Assembly (NCBI GenBank): GCA_003990705.1
Contig: AP018318.1
Span: 3,971,501-4,035,500, forward strand
Direction: 5' to 3'
Length of the DNA stretch: 64,000 nucleotides
From: Nostoc sp. HK-01
Lineage (GTDB): Bacteria; Cyanobacteriota; Cyanobacteriia; Cyanobacteriales; Nostocaceae
Shown: one piece after another, positions 29,899 to 38,555 of the stretch
How positions within the stretch are numbered: position 1 is the first letter of the stretch
Layout: the number at the start of each line of letters is the position of its first letter
The notes under the pieces: model-generated
Told to the model about the DNA's origin: nothing
What the model saw: the letters and a program-made list of their open reading frames with translations, nothing else
Databases searched by the model: none
Program-made: the position numbers and the translations under genes

Positions 29899-30852
29899 AT
29901 GACAATGGGAAAACGAACTCAAGCCACAGTACTGGAAGTCCGGCTACTACGGGAAGGCATCATAGAATCGCGGCATATAGTCCAAGCTGTTGTATGCGAT
30001 GATAGGGGACGAGTTTTGTCCGTTGCTGGTAACGCTGAAACGGCGACATTTGTCCGTTCAGCGCTCAAGCCCTTTCAAGCACTAGCTGTCACTACCACCG
30101 GCACACTAGAACGCTATGATCTGAGCGATCGCGATTTAGCAATTATTGCCAGTTCTCATAAAGGCACAATAGAGCAAGTCAGACAGGTATTTAACATCCT
30201 TTGGCGTGCTGATGTTGATCCAACGGCTCTGCAATGCCCGATTCCTCAAGGTAAACGCAGTCCCCTGCAATATAATTGCTCTGGTAAACATGCTGGAATG
30301 TTAGCAGTTTGCCAGCAACGCCATTGGCCTTTAAATAACTACTTAGATCGTAAGCACCCCATACAGCAGTTAATTTTAGGCAAAGTCGCAGAGTTGTTGC
30401 GAATGCCGGCTGAAGAATTTATCAGCGCTCATGATGACTGCGGTGTACCTACCTATCTCATGCAACTAGGTCAAATGGCATCTTTGTATGCTCTACTAGC
30501 AGCTAGTAGCAATTTGGATATGGAGCGCATTATTCGTGCTATGACTCATCATCCTGTCTTGGTTGCAGGAGATGGAGAATTTGATACTGAATTGATGCGT
30601 TTAGCGCCTGGAGAAGTAGTCAGTAAAGCTGGTGCAGAAGGCGTGCAGTGCATCGGTAGACTAGGTGAAGGTATGGGATTAGCAATCAAAGTTATGGATG
30701 GAGCAAAACGCGCTAAATATGCCGTAGCTATTCACCTACTGCAACAAATGGGTTGGATTAGCCCCAGTGCCGCAGAAACCCTAGCAGAAAAGTTTATGAC
30801 CTTCGGGAAATACACGCGTTTAGAGGTTGTTGGAGAATTATCGCTGTTATAG
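29899..30852 (+). CDS. Asparaginase (Rhizobium-type, AsnA-II family)
   Basis: The 317-aa protein resembles the plant-pathogen/Rhizobium etli thermolabile asparaginase family, not the E. coli AnsA/AnsB type. Marks are RSALKPFQALAV near 52, IIASSHKG near 87, YNCSGKHAGMLAVC near 128, SAHDDCGVPTYLM near 175 and KAGAEGVQCIG near 237. SxK-type Ser/Lys pairs and the Cys in DDCGVP are the conserved active-site features. It hydrolyses L-Asn to Asp and ammonia. No link to the Asn-loading NRPS 17 kb away is implied. It lies just upstream of the initiator tRNA. Confidence 0.88.
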   Translation: MTMGKRTQATVLEVRLLREGIIESRHIVQAVVCDDRGRVLSVAGNAETATFVRSALKPFQALAVTTTGTLERYDLSDRDLAIIASSHKGTIEQVRQVFNILWRADVDPTALQCPIPQGKRSPLQYNCSGKHAGMLAVCQQRHWPLNNYLDRKHPIQQLILGKVAELLRMPAEEFISAHDDCGVPTYLMQLGQMASLYALLAASSNLDMERIIRAMTHHPVLVAGDGEFDTELMRLAPGEVVSKAGAEGVQCIGRLGEGMGLAIKVMDGAKRAKYAVAIHLLQQMGWISPSAAETLAEKFMTFGKYTRLEVVGELSLL

Positions 30853-30881
30853 TTGTCAAACTCTAGACTTTGGGTTATACT
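30853..30881 (+). promoter_or_regulatory. Promoter of tRNA-fMet
   Basis: TTGTCA (30853-30858) and TATACT (30876-30881) are separated by exactly 17 bp and lie 18 bp before the tRNA. This is a near-consensus sigma-70 promoter starting right after the asparaginase stop codon. Confidence 0.75.
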
Positions 30882-30898
30882 AGAAAAGTCAAGAGCGA

Positions 30899-30975
<77 letters not shown>

Positions 30976-30986
30976 AATAAAAAAAG

Positions 30987-31018
30987 CCCTGTAGAATGCA
31001 AAAACTACAGGGTTTTTT
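30987..31018 (+). terminator. Rho-independent terminator of tRNA-fMet
   Basis: An 8-bp stem CCCTGTAG/CTACAGGG (30987-30994, 31005-31012) is followed by six T's and preceded by an A-run. Confidence 0.85.
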
Positions 31019-31020
31019 GT

Positions 31021-31326
31021 TTAAATATTTGTCAATGGAGATAAAGCTGGTGATATACCAGAGTCAGCAATCGTTATTTATGCTCTCAAGTGTAGTTAGG
31101 GAGTTTTAAGAGCAGTTGGCGATCGCCTACCTGACGATCTAGTATTTGACGTAGGGGAAACTTAACTAAAATCTATGTTAAATATGCTGGATTAGATGAG
31201 TCTTCTCTTCTGGTAAGCTAATCGTCATTTAAATTGCATCATTTTCATGGTAATAAAAGCTGCAAACCCTCTCCCTTGCTCCCTACCCCCTTGCGGCCTC
31301 AATGTGCAAACTAAATGCTTAACAGC
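31021..31326. other. 306-bp non-coding stretch at the island edge
   Basis: No gene, and no copy of the tRNA 3' end that would mark an attachment site, was seen. It separates the tRNA terminator from the first accessory gene remnant. Confidence 0.4.
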
Positions 31327-31645
31327 TTAATGGCGTTGTAGATAACTGTCAAACAAAAACAAATCGACGGCTAATGGTTCGAGAAGCATACAAGCAAACT
31401 GACTTTGATTTTGCTGTAGTTTATTCAGCGCATCTTCCCGGTAGATATGTTCATAGGATATGGTAACGAAATCCACCTTGTTGAAGCTGAAAAACGACAG
31501 TGTAAACCTCGTTCTGCACACGTGATGCTTGAAATCCAATCTTACAAGCAACCGTAAGTAAAGAAAATTGTGTACCTTCGCTTGTCTGATTCGGAAAGCA
31601 AGGTTTTGATCTATTCTGAATCCCCAGAGGATTAACACTGCTCAT
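31327..31645 (-). pseudogene. Frameshifted small gene of unknown function
   Basis: The upstream half reads well in one frame (…GTQFSLLTVACKIGFQ…VVFQLQQGGFRYHIL, stop at 31451). The downstream half reads well in another (YEHIYREDALNKLQQNQSQ…LFDSYLQRH, stop at 31327). Joining the frames near 31455-31465 gives one uninterrupted protein of about 100 aa, so a single-base indel is likely. It overlaps the end of the 147-aa gene by 14 bp and is the last gene of the phage-like operon. Function is unknown. Confidence 0.45.
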
Positions 31646-32075
31646 TGCGGATTCTAAAGTTCTGCTGTTTATTCAGAAAGCCCTGAATATCTTTAATGTC
31701 ACCCTTTGTCTCTTTAAAGTAATTCTCTGCCTTTTCGGCTTTATGTTGAATCAGTTCCTTGTTACCGTTGATAGCCAACAAGGTGGCATCCTTGTAATTT
31801 ACATAATCCTGTAAATGAATATCAAACTTTTTATCTAATCCACAAACATCTTTTTGCAAGATTTTAGTTTGTTGCAATAATTGCTCGTGATTATTCAAAT
31901 CCTCACGTAAATCTCGAATATCGTTAGTTATTGCATTAAATTTAGAAACCATTTTGATAGCAATGCCAACTAACATAGACAAGCTAACTAATATTCCTAA
32001 AAAAATGCTAGTGGTTTCTAAAGTAAGAGTTACACCTGGCTGAGTAGGGGTATTAACAGCAATTACCTGTTTCAT
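31632..32075 (-). CDS. Hypothetical membrane/coiled-coil protein of the tail-like operon
   Basis: The 147-aa protein has one transmembrane helix at about 21-42 (TTSIFLGILVSLSMLVGIAI). A long charged helical region follows with heptad-like spacing (AITNDIRDLREDLNNHEQLL...). This layout resembles XhlA/hemolysin-type phage proteins that anchor lysis factors, but no signature proves it. It overlaps the upstream gene by 4 bp. Confidence 0.55.
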   Translation of the reverse strand: MKQVIAVNTPTQPGVTLTLETTSIFLGILVSLSMLVGIAIKMVSKFNAITNDIRDLREDLNNHEQLLQQTKILQKDVCGLDKKFDIHLQDYVNYKDATLLAINGNKELIQHKAEKAENYFKETKGDIKDIQGFLNKQQNFRIRNEQC

Positions 32076-32578
32076 TCTAAAAAGTGTAATTTAAATTCAG
32101 AATCAAAATTAAAAGGCATATTATTAGTTGAGGCAATTTGCTTAATCTGCTCAAGGTCAGTACTAACTAATATGCCTGTGGGAATTGCATCAATAACAGC
32201 GTCCCAAATCAATTTAAATATCTGCCAATCTTGCTCAGTAATGAGATTTAGTAATTCCAGTCTCACAGCCGCAATTTCTAATCTAGTTTTAGCTTCTTGA
32301 TTGGTTGTATTAGTAATGATGCGTGTGTAACCATCAGAAAGCATCATCTGAATGTTAAATCCATTCAAATTCATTGTGGGGATTGGTTCAGGTTGCGGAT
32401 TATCAAGACTCAGAATAATTTCCCCATTCTCTAATATATATTTTTCAGGACTGATGCTAAATTCTTGCCATTGCTCATCAGTGATTGGTATAGCGCTTTC
32501 TGGAATAGAATGATTGATTTTATCATTGTAAAATCCAATTATTTTTTTAGTATCTACATCAAAATCGACAAAATACAT
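32072..32578 (-). CDS. Phage tail-fibre-assembly-like protein
   Basis: The 168-aa protein starts MYFVDFDVDTKKIIGFYND, with PITDEQWQEF soon after, a pattern common in small proteins encoded next to phage tail fibres. The middle holds a Pro-rich spacer (NPQPEPIPTM) and the C-terminal half is predicted helical. It lies 1 bp after the fibre-like gene. Role as chaperone or fibre accessory is inferred from context. Confidence 0.55.
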   Translation of the reverse strand: MYFVDFDVDTKKIIGFYNDKINHSIPESAIPITDEQWQEFSISPEKYILENGEIILSLDNPQPEPIPTMNLNGFNIQMMLSDGYTRIITNTTNQEAKTRLEIAAVRLELLNLITEQDWQIFKLIWDAVIDAIPTGILVSTDLEQIKQIASTNNMPFNFDSEFKLHFLE

Positions 32579-32579
32579 A

Positions 32580-33059
32580 TTAAATACCTATCGCGATAAC
32601 TCTAAAGATGGCTACAGTTGTGTTAGTTGTAGCCATGATTATCCGCGCTGTACAGCCAGTAGTCGAGAGTGATTCAAATTGAACACCATTTGCACTATTA
32701 TTTGAACCACCTTGCAAACATCCGACAACGTGATATGCAGTGTTAAAAGCTATTGGAAAAGTAATAGTAAATGTATAAGGAGTGCCACCTGTAAAAGACT
32801 GGCTTGCTGCTGTATGTGTTTTCCACTGTAAAATTAATCCATTAGGCAGCTTTATCCATCCAGAATTGGCTGCCAGAGACTGATCAGCCCCCAAATTACC
32901 CCAAGCAGCCAAAGCATTTGCTAAGTCACTTAAATTATTAGCCTTTTGTAAAGCTTCAGCGGCAGCCTCTAATATGGCTGATTGAATTTTATTACTGGCA
33001 ATAGTGCCACCAGGCGTAAAATCTAAATTATTTGCATTGTCGGGATTAGTTAGGGGCAT
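32580..33059 (-). CDS. Phage tail-fibre-like protein (gp53-type C-terminal domain)
   Basis: The 159-aa protein has an N-terminal segment (SAILEAAAEALQKANNLSDL...) like fibre stems. The C-terminal beta domain carries GWIKLPNGLILQW and TITFPIAFNTAYHVVG, the signature of gp53-like putative tail-fibre domains. Such domains form trimeric receptor-binding tips. It is much shorter than a full fibre, so it may be a tip or collar protein. The upstream gene ends 4 bp before it. Confidence 0.75.
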   Translation of the reverse strand: MPLTNPDNANNLDFTPGGTIASNKIQSAILEAAAEALQKANNLSDLANALAAWGNLGADQSLAANSGWIKLPNGLILQWKTHTAASQSFTGGTPYTFTITFPIAFNTAYHVVGCLQGGSNNSANGVQFESLSTTGCTARIIMATTNTTVAIFRVIAIGI

Positions 33060-33063
33060 AAAC

Positions 33064-33375
33064 TCAAGTCAATTCTCTAACCAAAGCATTCCCGTTTACA
33101 GCATCCCAAACACCAGAAATCACACCTGTATATTTAAAAGGCATTTCATAATAGCCACCAGCGGCTATCTTAACTGCAAAATCAGTTGTGGAAGCAGAAG
33201 AATCAAAATCAATATACAAATTAGCTGTTGAATTATTCCAAATAGTTACCCCTCGTCTACTGGAATTCGCCGCAATAATAGTACCGCTAGTTGTAGCAGC
33301 AGTAACAGTTGAACTGGTTGCAGTGCTGCTAGTTAATTCGTTGACCGTAACGCTTGCTGGATTATATAAAGCCAT
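33064..33375 (-). CDS. Small beta-rich structural protein (paralogue of the next upstream gene)
   Basis: The 103-aa protein has a Thr/Ser-rich N-terminus and a beta-rich core RRGVTIWNNSTANLYIDF ... AAGGYYEMP ... YTGVISGVWD. The same arrangement (INNSSVEITLIL, KPGGSYEI, YVGAVSAI) occurs in the gene directly upstream, so the pair are tandem paralogues. Short proteins of this type occur in phage and tail-like clusters and may decorate fibres or particles. The start overlaps the previous stop by one base. Confidence 0.55.
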   Translation of the reverse strand: MALYNPASVTVNELTSSTATSSTVTAATTSGTIIAANSSRRGVTIWNNSTANLYIDFDSSASTTDFAVKIAAGGYYEMPFKYTGVISGVWDAVNGNALVRELT

Positions 33376-33692
33376 TATTCAACACACTCCACATAAATTA
33401 ACTTGCAGCCTAACTTGGCAATTGCAGATACAGCACCAACATAGAGATTATTAGAATTAATCTCGTAGCTACCACCTGGCTTTAAAACAATTCCTTTATT
33501 GAGGGCTGCTTTATTTGTCTCACCTAAAATCAAGGTGATTTCAACAGATGAATTATTGATAAAAGCAGCATATTTCCTTTCACTCTTAGCTGCTAATATT
33601 TCAGCGGCACTATTGGCGATTAATGATTTATCGCTATGAGTGCAACTGTCAAAAACAGCTATAGGTGAACTACTCGCAACATTATTAATCAT
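33375..33692 (-). CDS. Small beta-rich structural protein (paralogue of the next downstream gene)
   Basis: The 105-aa protein has a core with KYAAFINNSSVEITLILG, GIVLKPGGSYEI and LYVGAVSAIAKLG. It aligns over the core with the 103-aa protein that follows. It overlaps the preceding gene by 4 bp and the following one by one base. No enzymatic motif is visible; a structural role in the tail-like assembly is inferred. Confidence 0.55.
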   Translation of the reverse strand: MINNVASSSPIAVFDSCTHSDKSLIANSAAEILAAKSERKYAAFINNSSVEITLILGETNKAALNKGIVLKPGGSYEINSNNLYVGAVSAIAKLGCKLIYVECVE

Positions 33693-34150
33693 TGAAGTAA
33701 AGTATCAATTTTTGATTCAATTCTTGCTAAATCAGCATCTTGGTCAATTCCTGTATATTTCCATATTGCAATACCAGCATCTTGAAACCAATCTGGAAGC
33801 TTGATTGAAATGCTGTAAGCGTTGGTTATAGGAGGATATAAAACAAGATTTATTTTGTCTAAAAAAAGCGGATATCGCCTGTTAAAACTCGCGTCTTGAC
33901 TGCCATCAATAGAAATTCCTGTACTAACTAATTGTTTAACAATCCCAGCGAATTTCCACACCTTATTGGGTGGTACATTCGTTGCAACACGAACCGCTAA
34001 AACGAAGGTATCTAATAGTAAAGGAATTTCTATCTCTGGAATTGGGACAACCTTGTAACCTCCTGTTTCTTTTGGCAACATAACGGCTACAGTGTTTTCG
34101 TTGTAAACCAATTCCCAATTATTTTCATTACTAAGCTGTAGCTGTCTCAC
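33689..34150 (-). CDS. Hypothetical protein of the tail-like operon
   Basis: I do not recognise this 153-aa protein. It is soluble, Pro- and aromatic-rich, with mixed alpha/beta character and a charged C-terminal helix (DADLARIESKIDTLL) suited to oligomerisation. It overlaps its neighbours by 4 bp on each side, so it belongs to the coupled operon. Confidence 0.5.
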   Translation of the reverse strand: MRQLQLSNENNWELVYNENTVAVMLPKETGGYKVVPIPEIEIPLLLDTFVLAVRVATNVPPNKVWKFAGIVKQLVSTGISIDGSQDASFNRRYPLFLDKINLVLYPPITNAYSISIKLPDWFQDAGIAIWKYTGIDQDADLARIESKIDTLLQ

Positions 34151-34398
34151 AAGAAAAGCTCTACAGTTACAGTTTGGTTGTAAGCGAGTTGTTCTACTGG
34201 TCTAACGTGGGCGTATGGGTCAACGCCAAAGTGATCCAAAGTATCAAAATAAGTGCCTGTGTCTAACTTGCCAGAGAGCCAGTTAGCTGATGCCTGATTC
34301 ATGATGATCATGCCGTCGATGTCTCGCGTATCTCCGGCACTCACCATTAATAAATCTCGGCAATTATGAGGTAATACCAAGATTTGTTGATTCATCAC
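34147..34398 (-). CDS. Hypothetical protein of the tail-like operon
   Basis: This 83-aa protein contains HNCRDLLMVSAGDTRDIDGM and a short aromatic stretch (TYFDTLDHFG). No motif points to a function. Overlaps of 4 bp with both neighbours support that it is real. Confidence 0.5.
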   Translation of the reverse strand: MMNQQILVLPHNCRDLLMVSAGDTRDIDGMIIMNQASANWLSGKLDTGTYFDTLDHFGVDPYAHVRPVEQLAYNQTVTVELFL

Positions 34399-34973
34399 AG
34401 AAGCTCAGGGGTAAAGCTGATGCGGTTGCCGCTGGTTCCCAAGAAAGTTTCAATAGCCGATAAAGCTTTAATATCGGCTACCGCAGCGGCGTAAGTTTCT
34501 CCGTCTGTGCCAGCACCGAAAGGAGAAGCAACAGATTTGTTATCGTAGCGTTTGTACTCGATATCGGTTACGCGTGATTTATTGTCTGCCACTGCTGCAC
34601 CACGAGCAGTAGCAGATACTTTGGCGGGACGATAACCGTTTAAACCGTCAAGCAACACGCCACCTGAAGGAACGGTGAAACCTACTGCGTGAGTTCTACT
34701 TGAATCAGCCGCGGCGGTTCTAACCATACTAATTAGTACACCATTAGCTTGTTGGTTGTCGTCCAGCAGCTTCACGGGTAAATATATACGACCTGTTAAG
34801 CCAAAACTTTCAACATATCCCTTGACGCGGTTAGCATTGACTTTTACAGAGGTTCCGCGCTGTGCTTTGTATGCAGCTTGTTTTTGGTCACGAGTTAAGT
34901 CTTCGTATGCCCGTAGTTTAGTTAGAGCTGCGTTGAGTTCTGCACCGCGTCTAATGTCAGAATATCTTCCCAT
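34395..34973 (-). CDS. Hypothetical protein of the tail-like operon
   Basis: This protein has 192 aa if started at MGRYSDIRRG (34973); an upstream in-frame start at 35033 would add 20 unlikely residues. It is Ala/Lys/Arg-rich at the N-terminus and beta-rich later (SVKVNANRVKGYVESFG, VGFTVPSGGVLLDGLNGYRP). No family recognised; size and position suit a structural component. It is separated from the preceding 274-aa gene by about 120 bp, the widest gap in this operon. Confidence 0.5.
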   Translation of the reverse strand: MGRYSDIRRGAELNAALTKLRAYEDLTRDQKQAAYKAQRGTSVKVNANRVKGYVESFGLTGRIYLPVKLLDDNQQANGVLISMVRTAAADSSRTHAVGFTVPSGGVLLDGLNGYRPAKVSATARGAAVADNKSRVTDIEYKRYDNKSVASPFGAGTDGETYAAAVADIKALSAIETFLGTSGNRISFTPELL

Positions 34974-35093
34974 GTTTTTTTGTATAGATTGAAGTGAATT
35001 AAATTTGAAAAGTCTTTGAACCCAGACTAGCACTGTGTTTTGGGAAGAATTAAACCAGTGAGAAGTTAACTTGTCGAAAAAGAATTGGAATGT

Positions 35094-35918
35094 TTAAGAA
35101 GTACCGACATTTTCAATAGCATTCCGTAGTCGTCCATTTACAGACACTAGGTTGACAGGTTTGACCTGCCCAGGAATGATGAGTTGAGCGTGTGTGAACT
35201 TCACATCAGAAGTAGGTCTTTGACGGAATTTTTTGACCGTCCGACCATAAACACGGTGTGTTCCTGGGTTAACTGGAAATTCTTTAGTATTTTCGATAAA
35301 TTGAAAATTATTATCAGAATAAGCTTTATCTAAGATTTTTAATACTGATTGAACTGTTGATAATCCTTCGGCTTTTGACGCGCATAACAAGCGTAAATCA
35401 AACCCGTTTTCTAAATCTAAATAAGTACATTTATATTTGCCTTTCTTCCAGATTAAGGGAGGTGTGGCAAATTCGGCTTTTATTTCTCTGGCATACTCTA
35501 CAGCATCAGCTCGTGAGATAGTTTCGGCGGTTTTATTCATAATTCTAAACCCGATTTCACCGCGTACTTGTTCTGTGCCATCACCGTGTTTTTCGTAGTC
35601 GTAAGGTTCTTTAAAGTAAAGTTTGACTTGCGGTTTAAATTTAGAATCTCGTTGGAATTCCTGTACAGGTATTCCGTAAATTGGAGTCTGCAAAGATGCA
35701 GCATGACCAGCAGTAATTTCAAATAACCACATTCGCATTAAGGTCATTGTTGATGTGTCGTTGTCTTGCATTGTGCAAGCAACTCTTAATGATTGTTTTG
35801 GTGTTTCTAAGCTATCTGCTGGTGTATTTTTAAAATATTTTGCAACAGATTTGTTATGCCAAAGTCTTAATGTGTCTTGCAGATGTTCCCACGGGTCAAA
35901 ACTGTCTGGTAATGGCAT
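35094..35918 (-). CDS. Hypothetical protein of the tail-like operon
   Basis: The 274-aa soluble protein starts MPLPDSFDPWEHLQDTLRLWHN. It is rich in basic and aromatic residues, with a beta-rich middle (PQVKLYFKEPYDYEKHG, GEIGFRIMNK) and a Lys/Arg-rich C-terminal part containing VYGRTVKKFRQRPTS. No known domain is visible. It abuts the stop codon of the 877-aa gene, so the two are co-translated and may interact. Confidence 0.5.
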   Translation of the reverse strand: MPLPDSFDPWEHLQDTLRLWHNKSVAKYFKNTPADSLETPKQSLRVACTMQDNDTSTMTLMRMWLFEITAGHAASLQTPIYGIPVQEFQRDSKFKPQVKLYFKEPYDYEKHGDGTEQVRGEIGFRIMNKTAETISRADAVEYAREIKAEFATPPLIWKKGKYKCTYLDLENGFDLRLLCASKAEGLSTVQSVLKILDKAYSDNNFQFIENTKEFPVNPGTHRVYGRTVKKFRQRPTSDVKFTHAQLIIPGQVKPVNLVSVNGRLRNAIENVGTS

Positions 35919-38552
35919 TTAATTATCATCCTCATCTGCTTCTAATGTTGCTTCTGTCATTTCTTGCCCAAGGCTTGCTAGTTTAGATGCGGCTAATTCT
36001 GCTTTTAATTGCTGTGGTTCTTGGTCATTTGTGCCTTTGTTTTCTGGCTTATCATCTTCTTTTAATGCTTTGATAAACTCTGTATTTGCTTCTGTTAATT
36101 GAGTAGTTGCATTGATGACATCCAATGGTATTTGAGTAACCATCTGAATAGTACTCGCACCATTTTGTAAGCCTTCTAAGAAAGTAGTAACCCTATTAAA
36201 TTTGGGCTGAGGATTCATCCAAGAGTAAGCATTATCAAGAACTTCACCAGCTTTTCTTAAAGCATTACCAATCTTGCCAACTCTGCCAGCAGTAATTTCT
36301 AGCGCATTAAGAATTGTACTGGCTAAACCTTGAAAAGCATTTAATACATTAGTTGTTGCTTGATAAATTCTATTTGCTTTCGCCCATACTGTTGTAATGG
36401 CTTGATAGTTTTCACTACCAACAATTGATTTTATAAAGTTTTCAATCGTGCTAGAAATTATCGAGCCAATATCAAATGGTTGCCCGCTATCATCTTTTAA
36501 ACCAATTACTTGCAAAACATTGTTTAATGCTCCGAGTAATGTTTGTCCAACATCATTACTCAGCATGAAAGCATTATGGATGGTAGCAGCAAAAGTTAGT
36601 AAATTTAATGCTCGGTCTAGCTGTAGCCACTTAAAGCCATTAACAAGTTTTGTAGCAAGACCACCTGGTAATTGTGGGCCAAGTTTGTTATTTACTAGGT
36701 CTAATTTACTATTAAGTGCTGCAATACCAGCTAAATCTAGTCCGTTTAATAAAGCATTGAGTTGGTCTAATTTATTGCTATTTTGGTCAAGTTTATTATT
36801 GTTCTGATTTGCTTTATCTTCAATTCGATTTAATGGTTTTCCTAGACAAGATGTTGGCTGTGTCAATTCACAAACTGCGGCTTGTGTTTCTTCCTTGTTT
36901 AATCCACCAGTTGTTGGTGTGGGTGTAGTTGGTGTTTTAGGTTTGGTGGGGTCTTGGTTTTTTGGTGCGGCGCTATTTTTATCTGGTGTTGGGTTGGCTT
37001 TACCAATTGCCGGAATAAAAGGTATTGAGAATGATGAACTACCTGTACTTCCTAAAGGTACAGGCTGTACATTACCTTGCCCTTGTCCTGTTGGGGCTGA
37101 TTGCCAGCCAGGGATACTGTTTGGTGATGAACCTGGGGTATTGTTGGGAGTTGCCGCCGGAAGTTCACCGCCTAAGTTTCCTGGTGATTGGGTGGGGTTA
37201 GGGTTCTGTCCTGGCGCTAGTCCACCATGTGGCATCCAGCCAACTGCATCACCGCGTGGTGTGCCACCTGGGGCTGTGCCTGGACTGGCATAATTTGATG
37301 GGCCGGGAGTTGCACCAGGGTAAGCGCGAGGTGGTGCGTAATTTCCATCACTAGGGATTACATAAGGTCTATTTTCTGGTGGTGGTAGTGATGATGCTGC
37401 TGGCGGGTTGCCGCCTGTGTCGGGTTGCCCATCTTCCCTTTTAATATCTGTAATCCAAACGCCTGTTAAATCGGTGTCAAAGACTGCAATTGATTCGACT
37501 CCACCTGCTGGATTGTAACCATCAGCGCCTGCATTTCCTGCACTAATGATTTTTCCATAGTTCCAAGGGGAATCTCTAAAAGGCAGAATATCAACTTTTG
37601 TTCCTTGTATTGGCCCGTAAAATCTACCCGATGACGCTGATGTTACTGAGCCGTTTTTGTAGACACCAACAAAAGTCACATCATAAATAACACCCTGTGA
37701 TTGACCACCTGCAAATGGCGGCGGTGCGGTATATGGTTCTGGTTGTGTCTGCGCTGCTGGCGGGAAAGCATGATACCAAATTTGATCAGCGATCGCGCCA
37801 CCGATATAACCACCAATCATCCCCCCAACAAACATCCCGGCTGGGCCAAAAGCTGCGCCAACAGTAGTACCAGCTAAAGCACCTGCAAAATTGCCCACAG
37901 CACCAAAAGCAGCTTGTCCGGCTGGCTGTCCACTAGCTAACCTCATTCCCAAATCTATTCCCGCACCAATGGCGGGGCCTGCGAATCTTCCAGTTCCGGC
38001 TGGGGTGGGTTCGCCGGATGGCCCGCTTCTGGGCGGTGCTATCGGTGGTACAGGTTCTGCAAATGTTGCTGGTGCTGGCGTAACTGTTGGCTCAAATGCT
38101 GAGGAACCGCGTGTGCCAGCACTTGAATTTGGTGTTGGTGGTGGCTTGGCGCTAGATGGGGTTAGTGGCTGAGTTGGTGATTTAGTGGTGGGTGTAGGCT
38201 CTTCCCATACTGGGTTACGATTTGTAATTCTTGGTTCGCTAGATGTTGGTTCTGCCGGAGAAGTGCGCTGTCTTAGCAAATCCCGTTGAGCTTGTTCCCT
38301 CTTAAATATCTCGGCTTCTCTGGCTTCTTGTGCGGCTTTTTGTTGGCGAAAATATTCTCGCATTGCCGCTTGTTCTTCCAGGATTAAATTTTTCTCGCCA
38401 ATGCTGTAAGCCGGGGTCGAACCGTCTGGTTTTGGCTTGAGTTGCAAAGGGATGTCTAGCGGAACTGAAGATTTGGGACGGGCGCTGATGCCGTCGTACA
38501 AGTCAGCATTCGCCCAGTCAAGAGAGCGATAAGGGACGGCAACATCACTCAT
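35919..38552 (-). CDS. Large Pro/Gly-rich protein with glycine zipper and coiled coil
   Basis: The 877-aa protein has clear zones: a charged helix (about 55-95, EEQAAMREYFRQQKAAQEAR), a Pro/Thr/Ser linker (about 95-190), and a hydrophobic glycine-zipper zone (about 190-262, FGPAGMFVGGMIGGYIGGAI) able to insert in membranes. A beta-rich part (about 285-375), a second Pro/Gly linker (about 385-560), repeats of NKLDQNSNKLDQL (about 590) and a long helical C-terminal region follow. A tape-measure or injected protein would fit such zoning and the upstream place in a tail-like operon. No family is recognised and the alternative of a secreted effector remains open. Confidence 0.55.
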   Translation of the reverse strand: MSDVAVPYRSLDWANADLYDGISARPKSSVPLDIPLQLKPKPDGSTPAYSIGEKNLILEEQAAMREYFRQQKAAQEAREAEIFKREQAQRDLLRQRTSPAEPTSSEPRITNRNPVWEEPTPTTKSPTQPLTPSSAKPPPTPNSSAGTRGSSAFEPTVTPAPATFAEPVPPIAPPRSGPSGEPTPAGTGRFAGPAIGAGIDLGMRLASGQPAGQAAFGAVGNFAGALAGTTVGAAFGPAGMFVGGMIGGYIGGAIADQIWYHAFPPAAQTQPEPYTAPPPFAGGQSQGVIYDVTFVGVYKNGSVTSASSGRFYGPIQGTKVDILPFRDSPWNYGKIISAGNAGADGYNPAGGVESIAVFDTDLTGVWITDIKREDGQPDTGGNPPAASSLPPPENRPYVIPSDGNYAPPRAYPGATPGPSNYASPGTAPGGTPRGDAVGWMPHGGLAPGQNPNPTQSPGNLGGELPAATPNNTPGSSPNSIPGWQSAPTGQGQGNVQPVPLGSTGSSSFSIPFIPAIGKANPTPDKNSAAPKNQDPTKPKTPTTPTPTTGGLNKEETQAAVCELTQPTSCLGKPLNRIEDKANQNNNKLDQNSNKLDQLNALLNGLDLAGIAALNSKLDLVNNKLGPQLPGGLATKLVNGFKWLQLDRALNLLTFAATIHNAFMLSNDVGQTLLGALNNVLQVIGLKDDSGQPFDIGSIISSTIENFIKSIVGSENYQAITTVWAKANRIYQATTNVLNAFQGLASTILNALEITAGRVGKIGNALRKAGEVLDNAYSWMNPQPKFNRVTTFLEGLQNGASTIQMVTQIPLDVINATTQLTEANTEFIKALKEDDKPENKGTNDQEPQQLKAELAASKLASLGQEMTEATLEADEDDN

Positions 38553-38555
38553 GAA

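Noticed and set aside
29899-30852. Asparaginase as a functional partner of the Asn-loading NRPS
   Set aside because: The genes are 16 kb apart with many unrelated genes between, and this asparaginase type is a common housekeeping enzyme.
36448-38172. Three long plus-strand frames opposite the 877-aa gene (36448-36807, 36895-37293, 37891-38172)
   Set aside because: They are shadows of Pro/Gly/Ala-rich codons on the other strand; the minus-strand gene is tightly coupled to its neighbours.
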